Source: Lysobacter_C viscosus (GTDB lineage Bacteria; Pseudomonadota; Gammaproteobacteria; Xanthomonadales; Xanthomonadaceae). Taken from it: a stretch of DNA of 64,000 nt. The notes beneath the pieces are model-generated. The model was given only the letters and a program-made list of their open reading frames with translations, made no database searches and had not been told where the DNA came from. Shown one piece after another: positions 15,889 through 24,685 of the stretch. The DNA lies in contig NZ_JBJMAV010000001.1 in NCBI RefSeq assembly GCF_046600715.1, positions 682,001 to 746,000 of the forward strand, written 5' to 3'. The translations under genes were made by a program, and so were the position numbers. Positions within the stretch are counted from its first letter, which is position 1, and every line of letters begins with the position of its first letter.

Positions 15889-17190
15889 ATGAACCGCGGG
15901 GCCGCCAACGACGACGACACCGAACTGGACGCACTTCGCAGCCAGGCCGCCGGCGGCGTGCCCGATGCGCTGTTCCGGCTGGCCACCGCCCTGGTCGCAC
16001 GTGGCCGGGTGGAGGACGCGGCGGTCCACCACCACCGCGCCGCGGCGGCCGGCCACGCCCATGCCCAGGTCGAGTACGCGCGGATGCTGCTGCATGGCGT
16101 GGGCACCGACCCCGACCCGTCGATGGCGGTGGAATGGCTGCTGCGTGCCGAAGGGCTGGGCAACCCGGTGGCCGGCTACCACCTTGCATTGATCGCGCTG
16201 GGCAACCGCCTGCTGCCGCGCGACGGCAGCATCAATGGCCGCATCCTGGCCGCCGTGCAGCACGACTACCCGCCCGCGTTGCGCGCCGCGGCGATCCATT
16301 TCGGCCGCAAGCACAACGATGGCGACCAGGCCACCTGCATGCGGCTGCTGCAACGTGGCGCCGGCCGCGGCGACCCGGTGGCGGCCCTGCTGCTGGCCGA
16401 GCGCCTGCATCGCGGCGAAGGTTGCATGGCGCAACCGGCCGAAGCCAACGGGCTGTGGCTGCAGCTGGCGCGCCACGGGGTACCGCGGCTGCCCGACATC
16501 ACCGCCCCGCTGCCGCCGCCCGCGCCGCCGCGCGCCGCCGGGCCGGTAGCGCCGGGGACGCTCGCATTCGAGGAAGCGCTGCAACCGGCGCCGTGGACCA
16601 TGCACAGCCAGCAACCCCGGGTGATGCAGGTCGACCACCTGCTGTCGGCCGACGAGTGCCGGCTGATGGTGGCCACCGCGACGCCGTACCTGCGCCCGTC
16701 GCGGGTGGTGGATCCGGAAACCGGCCAGGCCGATGCACGCCAGTTGCGCACCAGCAGCGATGCGCCGATCGACCCGGTGCTGGAGGATTTCGCGTTGCGG
16801 GTGGTGCAGTTGCGCATCGCCCGCGCGGCGCGGTCGGAGTTGGCGCAGGCCGAGCACCTGATCGTGCTGCGCTACCTGCCCGGGCAGGAATACCGCCCTC
16901 ACCGCGACTACCTGCCCGACCGCGTGGTGCAGGCCGACCGCCCCGGCGCGGGCAACCGGCGACGCACCATCTGTGTGTACCTCAATGCGGTGGCCGAGGG
17001 CGGGGAGACCGAGTTCCCGGTGCCCGGCGTGCGCATCGCCCCGGAGGCTGGACGGGCGGTGGTGTTCGACAACTACACACCCGAGGGCCGGCCCGACCCC
17101 GATTCGCTGCACGCCGGCTGCCCGGTTCGGGCCGGCGAGAAGTGGCTGGCCACGCTGTGGCTGCGCGAGCACGCCTACCGGACATTCTGA
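15889..17190 (+). CDS. Sel1/TPR-repeat protein fused to a 2OG-Fe(II) prolyl 4-hydroxylase domain
   Basis: The N-terminal 230 residues hold Sel1-like helical repeats (VPDALFRLATALVARGRVED, HAQVEYARMLLHGVGTDPDP). After a Pro-rich linker (PLPPPAPPRAAGP) residues 250-433 form a prolyl 4-hydroxylase alpha-subunit-type oxygenase: the HxD iron motif in YRPHRDYLP, the distal His in LHAGCPVRAGEKWLAT, and Lys of GEKW as the 2-oxoglutarate anchor. The catalytic set is complete, so it should hydroxylate a protein or peptide target chosen by the repeat region. ATG at 15889 preferred; 15847 would add an unsupported basic leader. Monocistronic. Confidence 0.82.
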   Translation: MNRGAANDDDTELDALRSQAAGGVPDALFRLATALVARGRVEDAAVHHHRAAAAGHAHAQVEYARMLLHGVGTDPDPSMAVEWLLRAEGLGNPVAGYHLALIALGNRLLPRDGSINGRILAAVQHDYPPALRAAAIHFGRKHNDGDQATCMRLLQRGAGRGDPVAALLLAERLHRGEGCMAQPAEANGLWLQLARHGVPRLPDITAPLPPPAPPRAAGPVAPGTLAFEEALQPAPWTMHSQQPRVMQVDHLLSADECRLMVATATPYLRPSRVVDPETGQADARQLRTSSDAPIDPVLEDFALRVVQLRIARAARSELAQAEHLIVLRYLPGQEYRPHRDYLPDRVVQADRPGAGNRRRTICVYLNAVAEGGETEFPVPGVRIAPEAGRAVVFDNYTPEGRPDPDSLHAGCPVRAGEKWLATLWLREHAYRTF

Positions 17191-17235
17191 GGCCGCACGT
17201 TCCAAGGCCGCATGTTCCGAGGCCGCATGTTCCGA
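17191..17235. repeat. Three 15-bp tandem repeats
   Basis: GGCCGCACGTTCCAA (17191-17205) is followed by two identical units GGCCGCATGTTCCGA (17206-17220, 17221-17235), directly after the hydroxylase stop codon. The 15-base unit length and position suggest recent slippage. Confidence 0.85.
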
Positions 17236-17468
17236 GCCGGGCGTCACGTGCAGGGCGCCACATCGGGGCGCCGCGGTTCCGCGACGGCCGTCACGGCCTG
17301 CGGCCGGTATCACATACGCAGGCGTATCCGCCGATTGCATTAAACTACGCCGCCTGCGACGGGCGGCCTTGGCCGGACTCGCAGGCAATTTCATTCTGAA
17401 TCAACGACTTATCAACCACAGTTGACGTAGAGCGCGACGCGCCCTCCTACGCCGACGCGGAGCGCCCG

Positions 17469-18569
17469 ATGATTTTCGAAACCCTTGACACCACCGGCCA
17501 CGAGCAGGTCGTGTTCTGCCACAACAAGGACGCGGGCCTGAAGGCCATCATCGCGATCCACAACACCGTGCTGGGCCCGGCCCTGGGCGGCACGCGCATG
17601 TGGCCGTACAAGTCCGAGGCCGAGGCGCTCAACGACGTGCTGCGCCTGAGCCGCGGCATGACCTACAAGAACGCGGTCGCCGGCCTGAACATCGGCGGCG
17701 GCAAGGCGGTGATCATCGGCGACCCGGCGACCGACAAGTCCGAGGCGCTGTTCCGTGCCTTCGGCCAGTTCGTGGAGTCGCTGGGCGGGCGCTACATCAC
17801 CGCCGAGGACGTGGGCATCGACGTCAACGACATGGAGTTCGTCTACCGCGAGACCGAGTACGTCACCGGCGTGCACCAGGTCCACGGCGGTTCGGGCGAC
17901 CCGTCGCCGTTCACCGCCTACGGCACCCTGCAGGGGCTGATGGCGTCGCTCAACAAGAAGTACGGCGACGAGGAAGTCGGCAAGTACAGCTACGCCGTGC
18001 AGGGCCTGGGCCACGTCGGCATGGAGTTCGTGAAGCTGCTCAAGGACCGCGGTGCGAAGATCTTCGTCACCGACATCAACCAGGGCCTGGTCGACAAGGC
18101 CGTGTCCGAGTACGGCGCCGAGGCCGTGGGCCTGGACGAGATCTACGACGTACCGGCCGACGTGTACTCGCCGTGCGCGCTGGGTGGCACCGTCAACGAG
18201 CAGACCCTGCCCCGCCTGAAGGCCAAGGTCATCTGCGGCGCGGCCAACAACCAGCTGGCCAACAACGCCATCGGCGACGAAGTGCAGAAGCGCGGCATCC
18301 TCTATGCCCCCGACTACGCGGTGAACGCCGGCGGCGTGATGAACGTGTCGCTGGAGATCGACGGCTACAACCGCGAGCGCGCGATGCGCATGATGCGGAC
18401 GATCTACCACAACCTCGGGCGGATCTTCGAGATCGCCGAGCGCGACGGCATCCCGACCTACAAGGCGGCCGACCGCATGGCCGAGGAGCGCATCGAGAAG
18501 ATCGGCAAGCTGAAGCTTCCGCTGGGACGCGCCCAGCCGCGTTTCCAGGGCCGCATCCGCGGTCACTGA
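17469..18569 (+). CDS. Leucine dehydrogenase (branched-chain amino acid dehydrogenase)
   Basis: The 366-residue enzyme would oxidatively deaminate leucine, valine and isoleucine to 2-oxoacids using NAD. Family markers are the substrate-binding GPALGGTRMWPY (about 37-48), the catalytic Lys in NIGGGKAVIIGD (about 80), the Asp in TAEDVGI (about 115), and the Rossmann nucleotide site VQGLGHVGMEF (about 181), with GAANNQLA near 260. Length matches leucine dehydrogenases rather than glutamate dehydrogenases. It is followed by a strong hairpin and then by isovaleryl-CoA dehydrogenase, so it plausibly supplies the first step of the leucine pathway encoded downstream and the precursors of iso-branched fatty acids. 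Confidence 0.9.
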   Translation: MIFETLDTTGHEQVVFCHNKDAGLKAIIAIHNTVLGPALGGTRMWPYKSEAEALNDVLRLSRGMTYKNAVAGLNIGGGKAVIIGDPATDKSEALFRAFGQFVESLGGRYITAEDVGIDVNDMEFVYRETEYVTGVHQVHGGSGDPSPFTAYGTLQGLMASLNKKYGDEEVGKYSYAVQGLGHVGMEFVKLLKDRGAKIFVTDINQGLVDKAVSEYGAEAVGLDEIYDVPADVYSPCALGGTVNEQTLPRLKAKVICGAANNQLANNAIGDEVQKRGILYAPDYAVNAGGVMNVSLEIDGYNRERAMRMMRTIYHNLGRIFEIAERDGIPTYKAADRMAEERIEKIGKLKLPLGRAQPRFQGRIRGH

Positions 18570-18586
18570 TCGACCTGGTGCGGTGA

Positions 18587-18617
18587 ACGACAACGGGGCG
18601 GATCGCCCCGTTGTCGT
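18587..18617 (+). terminator. Perfect 14-bp hairpin after leucine dehydrogenase
   Basis: ACGACAACGGGGCG, loop GAT, CGCCCCGTTGTCGT. It begins 17 bases after the stop codon. There is no clear T run, so it may be an imperfect terminator or an RNA-stabilising stem. Confidence 0.6.
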
Positions 18618-18632
18618 CTGGGTGATTTGAAG

Positions 18633-18728
18633 CCTTCCCCTTCGAGACAGGGATGGCGGGGGATGGTGTGCGGCGGCGGTCTTCCCGGCCGACCCGTCCC
18701 CATTCCGGCCTTCCCTGGAAGGGGAAGG
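18633..18728. repeat. CCTTCCCCTT inverted repeat (third repeat type)
   Basis: CCTTCCCCTT (18633-18642) pairs with AAGGGGAAGG (18719-18728), with a smaller nested pairing (GGGGATGG and CCGTCCCC). It ends about 55 bases before the liuA start and could form a long stem-loop in the leader. Unlike the other two repeat types I see only one copy here. Confidence 0.6.
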
Positions 18729-18782
18729 AAAATGCAGGCGTCCGCTACACCGGCGTCCAATCCGAGTACAGCAGGAGTTCCC

Positions 18783-19940
18783 ATGCGCCCCTTCCCCCTT
18801 GGTGACGAAATCGACGCGCTGCGCGAGGCCGTGCGCCGCTTTGCCGAAGCCGAGATCGCGCCGCGCGCCGCGCAGATCGACCACGACAACGCGTTCCCGC
18901 AGGAGCTGTGGCCCAAGCTGGGCGAAATGGGCCTGCTGGGACTGACGGTGCCCGGCGAGTACGGTGGCAGCGAGATGGGGTACCTGGCCCACCTGGTGGC
19001 GATGGAGGAGATCTCCCGCGCATCGGGGTCGGTCGGCCTGAGCTATGGCGCGCACTCCAACCTGTGCGTGTCCAACCTGTACGCCAACGGCAACGACGCG
19101 CAGCGCCGGAAGTACCTGCCGAAACTCTGCACCGGCGAATGGAAGGGTGCGCTGGCGATGAGCGAGCCGGGCGCGGGCTCGGACGTGGTGGGCTCGATGG
19201 CCTGCCGCGCGGAAAAGAAGGGCGACGTGTGGGTCGCCAACGGCAACAAGATGTGGATCACCAACGGCCCCGAGGCCGACGTGCTGATCGTGTACATGCG
19301 CACCGCCGGCAAGGACGCGGGCAGCAAGTGCATGACCGCCTTCATCGTCGAGAAGGGCATGAAGGGCTTCAGCACCGCCCAGAAGCTGGACAAGCTGGGC
19401 ATGCGTGGCTCCAACACCTGCGAATTGGTGTTCGAGGACTGCGAGATCCCGGCCGGGAACGTGCTGGGCGAGGTCAACGGCGGGGTCAAGGTGCTGATGG
19501 GCGGCCTCAACACCGAGCGCCTGGTGCTCACCGGCGGCCCGCTGGGCCTGATGCAGGCGGCGATGGACATCGCCCTGCCCTACGTGCGCGAGCGCAAGCA
19601 GTTCGACGCGGCGATCGGCACCTTCGGGATCATGCAGGCGAAGATCGCCGACATGTACACGGCGCTGCAGTCCAGCCGTGCATTCGCCTACCAGGTCGGC
19701 CGCGACTACGACGCCGGCCACAAGAGCCGCGTCGATGCCGCCTCCTGCCTGCTGCACGCCTCCGGGGCGGCGGTGCAGGTGGGACTGGAGGCGATCCAGA
19801 CCCTGGGTGGCAACGGCTACATCAACGAGTACCCCGCCGGCCGCATCCTGCGCGATGCCAAGCTCTACGCCATCGGCGCGGGCACCAACGAAATCCGCCG
19901 CATGCTGATCGGCCGCGAGCTGTTCGAAGACCGCGCCTGA
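18783..19940 (+). CDS. liuA: Isovaleryl-CoA dehydrogenase
   Basis: An acyl-CoA dehydrogenase of 385 residues that converts isovaleryl-CoA to 3-methylcrotonyl-CoA, the second dehydrogenation of leucine catabolism. It shows the two family signatures ALAMSEPGAGSDV (FAD/substrate site) and QTLGGNGYINEYPAGRILRD. The catalytic Glu in NTERLVLTGGPLG sits at the helix-G position characteristic of isovaleryl-CoA dehydrogenases rather than the C-terminal position of most paralogues. Start at 18783 is set by AGGAG nine bases upstream; the open frame further up crosses a repeat. Electrons would go to ETF. First gene of the liu set. Confidence 0.92.
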   Translation: MRPFPLGDEIDALREAVRRFAEAEIAPRAAQIDHDNAFPQELWPKLGEMGLLGLTVPGEYGGSEMGYLAHLVAMEEISRASGSVGLSYGAHSNLCVSNLYANGNDAQRRKYLPKLCTGEWKGALAMSEPGAGSDVVGSMACRAEKKGDVWVANGNKMWITNGPEADVLIVYMRTAGKDAGSKCMTAFIVEKGMKGFSTAQKLDKLGMRGSNTCELVFEDCEIPAGNVLGEVNGGVKVLMGGLNTERLVLTGGPLGLMQAAMDIALPYVRERKQFDAAIGTFGIMQAKIADMYTALQSSRAFAYQVGRDYDAGHKSRVDAASCLLHASGAAVQVGLEAIQTLGGNGYINEYPAGRILRDAKLYAIGAGTNEIRRMLIGRELFEDRA

Positions 19941-19950
19941 GCCCGGCGGT

Positions 19951-20384
19951 TGCAGGAGCGGCTTCAGCCGCGAAAGCCCGCCGGAACCCGCCGTGTGTAG
20001 GAGCGACCCGGACCGGCCCTTTGTAGGAGCGACGTAAGTCGCGATCCGCAACTCCGGGGGAGCGCACGGGTCGCGACTTACGTCGCTCCTACGGAAGACC
20101 ACGCTTCTCCCGGGCACCGATCGCGGCTGAAGCCGCTCCTACAGAGGCTGCGGGCGATGCGCGCCGCCGGGCAGCCGAAGGTCAGCTCTTGCAGGAGCAG
20201 CTTCAGCCGCGAAAGCCCGCCAGGACCGGCCCTGTGCAGGAACGACCCGGACCGGCCCTTTGTAGGAGCGACGTAAGTCGCGATCCGCAACTCCGGGGGA
20301 GCGCACGGGTCGCGACTCACGTCGCTCCTACAGAAGAGCGTCCTTCTCCCCGGGCACCGATCGCGGCTGAAGCCGCTCCTACAG
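19951..20384. repeat. REP cluster: 194/195-bp direct duplication of GTAGGAGCG-type palindromes
   Basis: Two near-identical units, 19951-20144 and 20190-20384, each contain the same order of REPs: a GCAGGAGCGGCTTCAGCCGC-like copy, GTAGGAGCGACCCGGACC, GTAGGAGCGACGTAAGTCGC, its inverted partner, and an inverted GGCTGAAGCCGCTCC copy. They differ at a few positions and one single-base indel. The block fills most of the 559-base gap between liuA and the thiolase; a thiolase promoter was not recognised in the remaining 115 bases. Confidence 0.9.
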
Positions 20385-20499
20385 GAGCGACGGGGGGATG
20401 GTTGCGCCGGCAGGCGCTGCCGTTTGCGGCACTGCAGCATGCGGTCGCATAATCGGGGGGTTCCGGCCCCGGGCCGATCCGCACACCCAGGAGTTCCCC

Positions 20500-21675
20500 A
20501 TGAGCGACGTCGTCATCGTCGGTGCCAAGCGCACCGCCATCGGTTCCTTCCTCGGCCAGTTCACCGGCGTGGCCACCCCGGTCCTGGGCACCGCGGCCAT
20601 CACCGGTGCGCTCGAGCATGCCGGCGTCGCGCCCGACCAGGTGGACGAAGTGATCATGGGTTGCGTGCTGCCGGCCGGCCTGGGCCAGGCGCCCGCCCGC
20701 CAGGCCGCGCTGGGGGCCGGGCTGCCCGACTCCACCGCCTGCACCACCATCAACAAGGTATGCGGCTCGGGCATGAAGGCGATCATGCTGGCGCACGACG
20801 CCATCAAGGCCGGCTCGGCCACGGTGGTGGTGGCCGGTGGCATGGAGTCGATGACCAACGCCCCGCACCTGCTCAACGGCTCGCGCACCGGCGTGCGCTA
20901 CGGCAGCGCCGAGTTCCTCGACCACATGGCCTTCGACGGCCTGACCAACCCCTACGACGGCAAGGCCATGGGCGTGTTCGGCGACATGGCGTGCGACACC
21001 TACAAGTTCGACCGCGCCGCGCTGGACGCCTACTCCGAGGACAGCGTCAACCGCGCCAAGCAGGCGCAGGCGGACGGCACCTTCGGCGATGAGATCGTCC
21101 CGGTAACGGTCAAGACCCGCAAGGGCGAGGTGGTGGTCGACACCGACGAGGAACCGGGCAGGATCGATACCGCCAAGATCCCGGGCCTGCGGGCCGCATT
21201 CGGCAAGGACGGCGTGCTGACCGCCGCGTCCTCGTCGAAGATTTCCGATGGCGCCGCCGCCACGGTCCTGATGTCCAGCGACGAGGCCGCCCGCCGCGGG
21301 CTCAAGCCGCTGGCGCGCATCGTTGCCCATGCCAGCCACGCCCAGGCGCCCGAGTGGTTCACCACCGCGCCGGTCAAGGCGCTGTCCAAGGTGATGGAGA
21401 AGGCCGGCTGGACGGTCGCTGACGTGGACCTGTTCGAGATCAACGAGGCGTTCTCGTGCGTCGCCATGGCCCCGATCCAGGACCTGGGCATCCCGCGCGA
21501 GAAGGTCAACGTACACGGCGGCGCGGTCGCACTGGGCCATCCCATCGGTGCCAGCGGTGCGCGCCTGGTGGTCACCCTGCTCAATGCCCTGGCCAAGCGC
21601 GGCGGCAAGCGCGGGGTCGCCAGCCTGTGCATCGGCGGTGGCGAGGCCACGGCCGTGGCTGTGGAGTTGCTGTAG
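20500..21675 (+). CDS. Acetyl-CoA C-acetyltransferase (thiolase)
   Basis: The 391-residue enzyme carries the full thiolase set: acyl-accepting Cys in INKVCGSGMKAIML (about 88), NEAFS (about 315), the His of GGAVALGHPIGASGAR (about 347) and the second Cys in SLCIGGGEA (about 377). Length and MGCVLPAGLGQAPARQAAL fit biosynthetic/degradative acetoacetyl-CoA thiolases (AtoB/PhaA type). A well-placed AGGAG precedes the ATG. Located between liuA and liuB, it probably handles acetoacetyl-CoA arising from leucine breakdown, although acetoacetate itself needs a CoA-transferase or ligase that I do not see here. Confidence 0.9.
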   Translation: MSDVVIVGAKRTAIGSFLGQFTGVATPVLGTAAITGALEHAGVAPDQVDEVIMGCVLPAGLGQAPARQAALGAGLPDSTACTTINKVCGSGMKAIMLAHDAIKAGSATVVVAGGMESMTNAPHLLNGSRTGVRYGSAEFLDHMAFDGLTNPYDGKAMGVFGDMACDTYKFDRAALDAYSEDSVNRAKQAQADGTFGDEIVPVTVKTRKGEVVVDTDEEPGRIDTAKIPGLRAAFGKDGVLTAASSSKISDGAAATVLMSSDEAARRGLKPLARIVAHASHAQAPEWFTTAPVKALSKVMEKAGWTVADVDLFEINEAFSCVAMAPIQDLGIPREKVNVHGGAVALGHPIGASGARLVVTLLNALAKRGGKRGVASLCIGGGEATAVAVELL

Positions 21676-21738
21676 AAGCGCCCGCTAAACGACTGAGCCG
21701 GTTAACGATCCACTAACAATAAATCCACGAAGTCCCGC

Positions 21739-21767
21739 TTGACAGCCCGTGCGGGCTTGTCATCATG
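21739..21767 (+). promoter_or_regulatory. Possible sigma-70 promoter with embedded palindrome
   Basis: TTGACA at 21739-21744 and ATCATG at 21762-21767 are separated by 17 bases, 54 bases before the lipoprotein ATG. The spacer contains AGCCCG-TG-CGGGCT, and TGACA/TGTCA arms extend it, so this may be an operator or a terminator for the thiolase gene instead. Confidence 0.4.
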
Positions 21768-21821
21768 TTACCGGCGCGCAACTGCGCGTTGCCAAATCTA
21801 ATACGACGAGGAAACTGCATC

Positions 21822-22169
21822 ATGTCCATCAACAAGACCCTGCTCGCCCTGGCCATGGGCTTCGCCCTGGCTGCCTGCTCGAACGCCGACCGCGCCCAGG
21901 ATTCGGCCGCTGAAGCCGCCGACGCCGCTGCCGAGGCCCAGGCCGACGCCAACGTTGCCGGTACCGACGCCGCCCAGCAGGCTGCTGACGCTGCCGCCAT
22001 GGCTGCCGACGCTGCCGCCACCGCCGCTGCCGACGCTTCGACGGGCGACATGGAAAACAACGCTGACGCCGCTGACGCCGCTGCCGACGCTGCCGACGCT
22101 GCCGACCAGGCCGCGCAGGCTGCCGAGAATTCGGCTGACTCGGTCGGTGCCGACACCGAAACCAACTAA
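21822..22169 (+). CDS. Small Ala/Asp-rich lipoprotein (first of a pair)
   Basis: A lipoprotein signal MSINKTLLALAMGFALAACS with lipobox LAAC puts the acylated Cys at residue 19. The mature 97 residues are almost entirely Ala, Asp, Glu and Gln (DAAAEAQADANV, DAADAAADAADAADQAAQAA), a pattern expected to form a long amphipathic helix or coiled coil like Lpp-type envelope spacers. AGGAAA lies upstream and a strong rho-independent terminator follows. I cannot name a family. A second gene of the same design follows at 22395, pointing to duplication. Confidence 0.75.
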   Translation: MSINKTLLALAMGFALAACSNADRAQDSAAEAADAAAEAQADANVAGTDAAQQAADAAAMAADAAATAAADASTGDMENNADAADAAADAADAADQAAQAAENSADSVGADTETN

Positions 22170-22195
22170 TCGTTGGTTGTAGTTGACGAGTAAGG

Positions 22196-22223
22196 ATGCC
22201 GCCCTTCGGGGCGGCATTTTTTT
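22196..22223 (+). terminator. Rho-independent terminator
   Basis: ATGCCGCCC, loop TTCG, GGGCGGCAT, then a run of T, 27 bases after the first lipoprotein stop. Confidence 0.93.
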
Positions 22224-22394
22224 GCGCCTCGTTCCGGCAGCGTCGCAAGGGAACCGCCGGGCACCCGGCGCGGGCACCCGGCAAATGCTTCCCGCTGCGC
22301 CTTCACATCCTGTTTCCGCAGGGCGCCGGATAGTGCGCTCCGCCGGCAGCGTTCCGGCACAACGCTTTCACTGCCGACACATAAGGAGCACCAC

Positions 22395-22751
22395 ATGAAC
22401 AACAAGCTTATTGCCCTGCTGGCCGCCAGCACTTTCGTACTGGCCGCCTGCAACTCCCCGACCGCCGAGCAGGAGGCCGACGAGGCCGCTGCCCAGGCGT
22501 CCATCGCAGCCGACGCCGCCGGTAACGCCGCCGCTTCGGCAGGCGAAGCCGCCGTGGCCGGCACCGCTGCCGCCGCCGGCGCCACCGCTGCCGCCGTCGA
22601 CGCGGCTGCCGACCCGGTCCAGCAGGCCTACGAGGAAGGCAAGGCCAATGCCGCCGAGAACATCGCGTCCGGCGCCGAGAACGTCGCCGCCGAGATGCGC
22701 GAGGAGCAGGCAGAAGCCGAAGCCACCTCCGACGCCGAAGTCCGCGACTGA
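22395..22751 (+). CDS. Small Ala-rich lipoprotein (second of a pair)
   Basis: MNNKLIALLAASTFVLAACN is a lipoprotein signal with LAAC lipobox (Cys about residue 19). The mature part is Ala/Glu-rich and helical (AEQEADEAAAQASIAADAAG, then EEGKANAAENIASGAENVAA and EMREEQAEAEA), resembling the gene at 21822 in size, signal and composition. AAGGAG precedes the ATG, and its own terminator follows. High expression of an abundant envelope protein is plausible from the tight promoter-gene-terminator arrangement; function is unknown. Confidence 0.75.
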   Translation: MNNKLIALLAASTFVLAACNSPTAEQEADEAAAQASIAADAAGNAAASAGEAAVAGTAAAAGATAAAVDAAADPVQQAYEEGKANAAENIASGAENVAAEMREEQAEAEATSDAEVRD

Positions 22752-22774
22752 TCCACGGCCGCACCGCTGTAACC

Positions 22775-22806
22775 AGGGAACCCGCTTCGGCGGGTTCCTT
22801 TTTTTT
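22775..22806 (+). terminator. Rho-independent terminator
   Basis: GGAACCCGC, loop TTCG, GCGGGTTCC followed by a long T run, 24 bases after the second lipoprotein stop. Confidence 0.93.
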
Positions 22807-22907
22807 GTGCGCATGTGTCGTGCCCCCGGCTTGGTCCCGAGGGCCGGATCGGCGTCAGGGCCGCGCGCCCGGTATCCTGTGGCGCTTCCACCACGCACGG
22901 CCGCCGC

Positions 22908-24518
22908 ATGCCCGCACTGAGCTCCGCCCTCGACCCACGCTCGCCGGAATTCCAGGACAACGTCGCCTACCACCGGGCCCTGGTCGACGAACTCGACGCC
23001 CGCCTGGCGCGCGTGGCCCTGGGTGGCGGCGACAAGGCCCGCACCAAGCACACCGAGCGCGGCAAGCTGCTGCCGCGTGAGCGCATCACCGCCCTGCTCG
23101 ACCCGGGTTCGCCGTTCCTGGAAATCGCGCCGCTGGCCGCCGAGGACATGTACGACGGCGCCGCGCCCGCCGCGGGGATGGTGTGCGGCATCGGCCGGGT
23201 GATGGGCCAGGAGGTGGTGGTGGTGGCCAACGACGCCACCGTCAAGGGCGGCACCTACTTCCCGATGACGGTCAAGAAGCACCTGCGGGCGCAGGAGATC
23301 GCCCGCGAGAACCACCTCCCCTGCGTCTACCTGGTCGACTCCGGTGGCGCCTTCCTGCCGCTGCAGGACGAGGTGTTCCCGGACCGCGAGCACTTCGGCC
23401 GGATCTTCTACAACCAGGCCCGCATGAGCGCGGAGAACATCCCGCAGGTCGCGGTGGTGATGGGCAGCTGCACGGCGGGCGGCGCGTACGTGCCGGCCAT
23501 GTGCGACGAGTCGGTCATCGTCAAGGAACAGGGCACCATCTTCCTCGGTGGCCCACCGCTGGTGAAGGCCGCGACGGGCGAGGTGGTGGATGCCGAGAGC
23601 CTTGGGGGAGCCGACGTGCACACCGCGATCTCCGGGGTGGCCGACCACTTCGCCCAGGACGACCGCCACGCGCTGCAGATCGCGCGCGACATCGTGGGCA
23701 CGTTCAACCGCCGCAAGACCCTGCCGGTGGCGGTGCAGCCCTCCAGCGAGCCGCTGTTCGCTGCCGAGGAGCTGTACGGCATCGTGCCCAGGGACACCCG
23801 CCGCCCGTTCGACATCCGCGAAGTCATCGCCCGCATCGTCGACGGCAGCCAGTTCCAGGAGTTCAAGGCGCGCTACGGCAAGACCCTGGTGACGGGTTTC
23901 GCGCACCTGCACGGCTACCCGGTCGGCATCGTCGCCAACAACGGCATCCTGTTCGCCGAGTCCGCGCTCAAGGGCGCGCACTTCATCGAGCTGTGCAACC
24001 AGCGCGGCATCCCGCTGGTGTTCCTGCAGAACATCACCGGCTTCATGGTCGGCAAGAAGTACGAGCAGGCCGGCATCGCCAAGGACGGGGCGAAGATGGT
24101 CACGGCGGTGGCGTGCTCGCACGTGCCCAAGTTCACCGTGGTGATCGGCGGCAGTTTCGGCGCGGGCAACTACGCGATGTGCGGCCGCGCCTACGGCGCC
24201 CGGTTCCTGTGGATGTGGCCCAACGCGCGCATCAGCGTGATGGGCGGCGAACAGGCCGCCAGCGTCCTGGCCACCGTGCGGCGCGACGGTATCGAAGGCC
24301 GCGGCGGCGCGTGGAGCGCGGACGAGGAAGAAGCCTTCAAGGCGCCCATCCGCGACCAGTACGAGTCCCAGGGCAGCCCCTGGTACGCCAGCGCGCGACT
24401 GTGGGACGACGGCATCATCGATCCGTCCGACACCCGGCGCGTGCTGGGACTGGGACTGTCGGCCTCGCTCAATGCGCCCATCGCCGACCGCACCCGGTTC
24501 GGCGTCTTCCGCATGTAG
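22908..24518 (+). CDS. liuB: Methylcrotonyl-CoA carboxylase beta (carboxyltransferase) subunit
   Basis: The 536-residue carboxyltransferase subunit moves the carboxyl group from carboxybiotin to 3-methylcrotonyl-CoA. Evidence is the N-terminal KHTERGKLLPRERITALLDP, the oxyanion-hole glycine pairs LVDSGGAFLPLQDEVFPDRE and VMGSCTAGGAYVPAMCDE in the N half, and NITGFMVGKKYEQAGIAKDG with GGSFGAGNYAMCGRAYG in the C half. SAENIPQVAVVMGSCTAGGA and the QDEVFPD signature separate methylcrotonyl from propionyl-CoA carboxylases. The biotin-bearing partner is encoded at 26606. Two unrelated genes (bactofilin, zinc ribbon) intervene, an unusual interruption of the liuB-liuC-liuD order. Confidence 0.93.
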   Translation: MPALSSALDPRSPEFQDNVAYHRALVDELDARLARVALGGGDKARTKHTERGKLLPRERITALLDPGSPFLEIAPLAAEDMYDGAAPAAGMVCGIGRVMGQEVVVVANDATVKGGTYFPMTVKKHLRAQEIARENHLPCVYLVDSGGAFLPLQDEVFPDREHFGRIFYNQARMSAENIPQVAVVMGSCTAGGAYVPAMCDESVIVKEQGTIFLGGPPLVKAATGEVVDAESLGGADVHTAISGVADHFAQDDRHALQIARDIVGTFNRRKTLPVAVQPSSEPLFAAEELYGIVPRDTRRPFDIREVIARIVDGSQFQEFKARYGKTLVTGFAHLHGYPVGIVANNGILFAESALKGAHFIELCNQRGIPLVFLQNITGFMVGKKYEQAGIAKDGAKMVTAVACSHVPKFTVVIGGSFGAGNYAMCGRAYGARFLWMWPNARISVMGGEQAASVLATVRRDGIEGRGGAWSADEEEAFKAPIRDQYESQGSPWYASARLWDDGIIDPSDTRRVLGLGLSASLNAPIADRTRFGVFRM

Positions 24519-24685
24519 CCCGCGGGGGCCGCCCGGTTGAAAGACGTGACAGGGCTCACCAATGAACAGGACAAACCTGTCTTGCAGCTGAAGAATTCAA
24601 GGCCTACTGCCGGCCGATATGTGAAGACGCGGTGAGCCCAGTGCTAAGTTCGCAGTCCCCCTGACGCTGACGGAACCCCTGACCG

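Noticed and set aside
17412..20117. Open frame of about 900 codons on the minus strand opposite leucine dehydrogenase and liuA
   Set aside because: It mirrors two genes with clear catalytic motifs, has His/Ala/Val-rich composition without any domain, and crosses REP repeats; a by-product of high GC third positions.
19951..20384. Possible CRISPR array
   Set aside because: Repeats are palindromic REPs in both orientations with unequal spacing and the whole block is duplicated; no cas genes are present.
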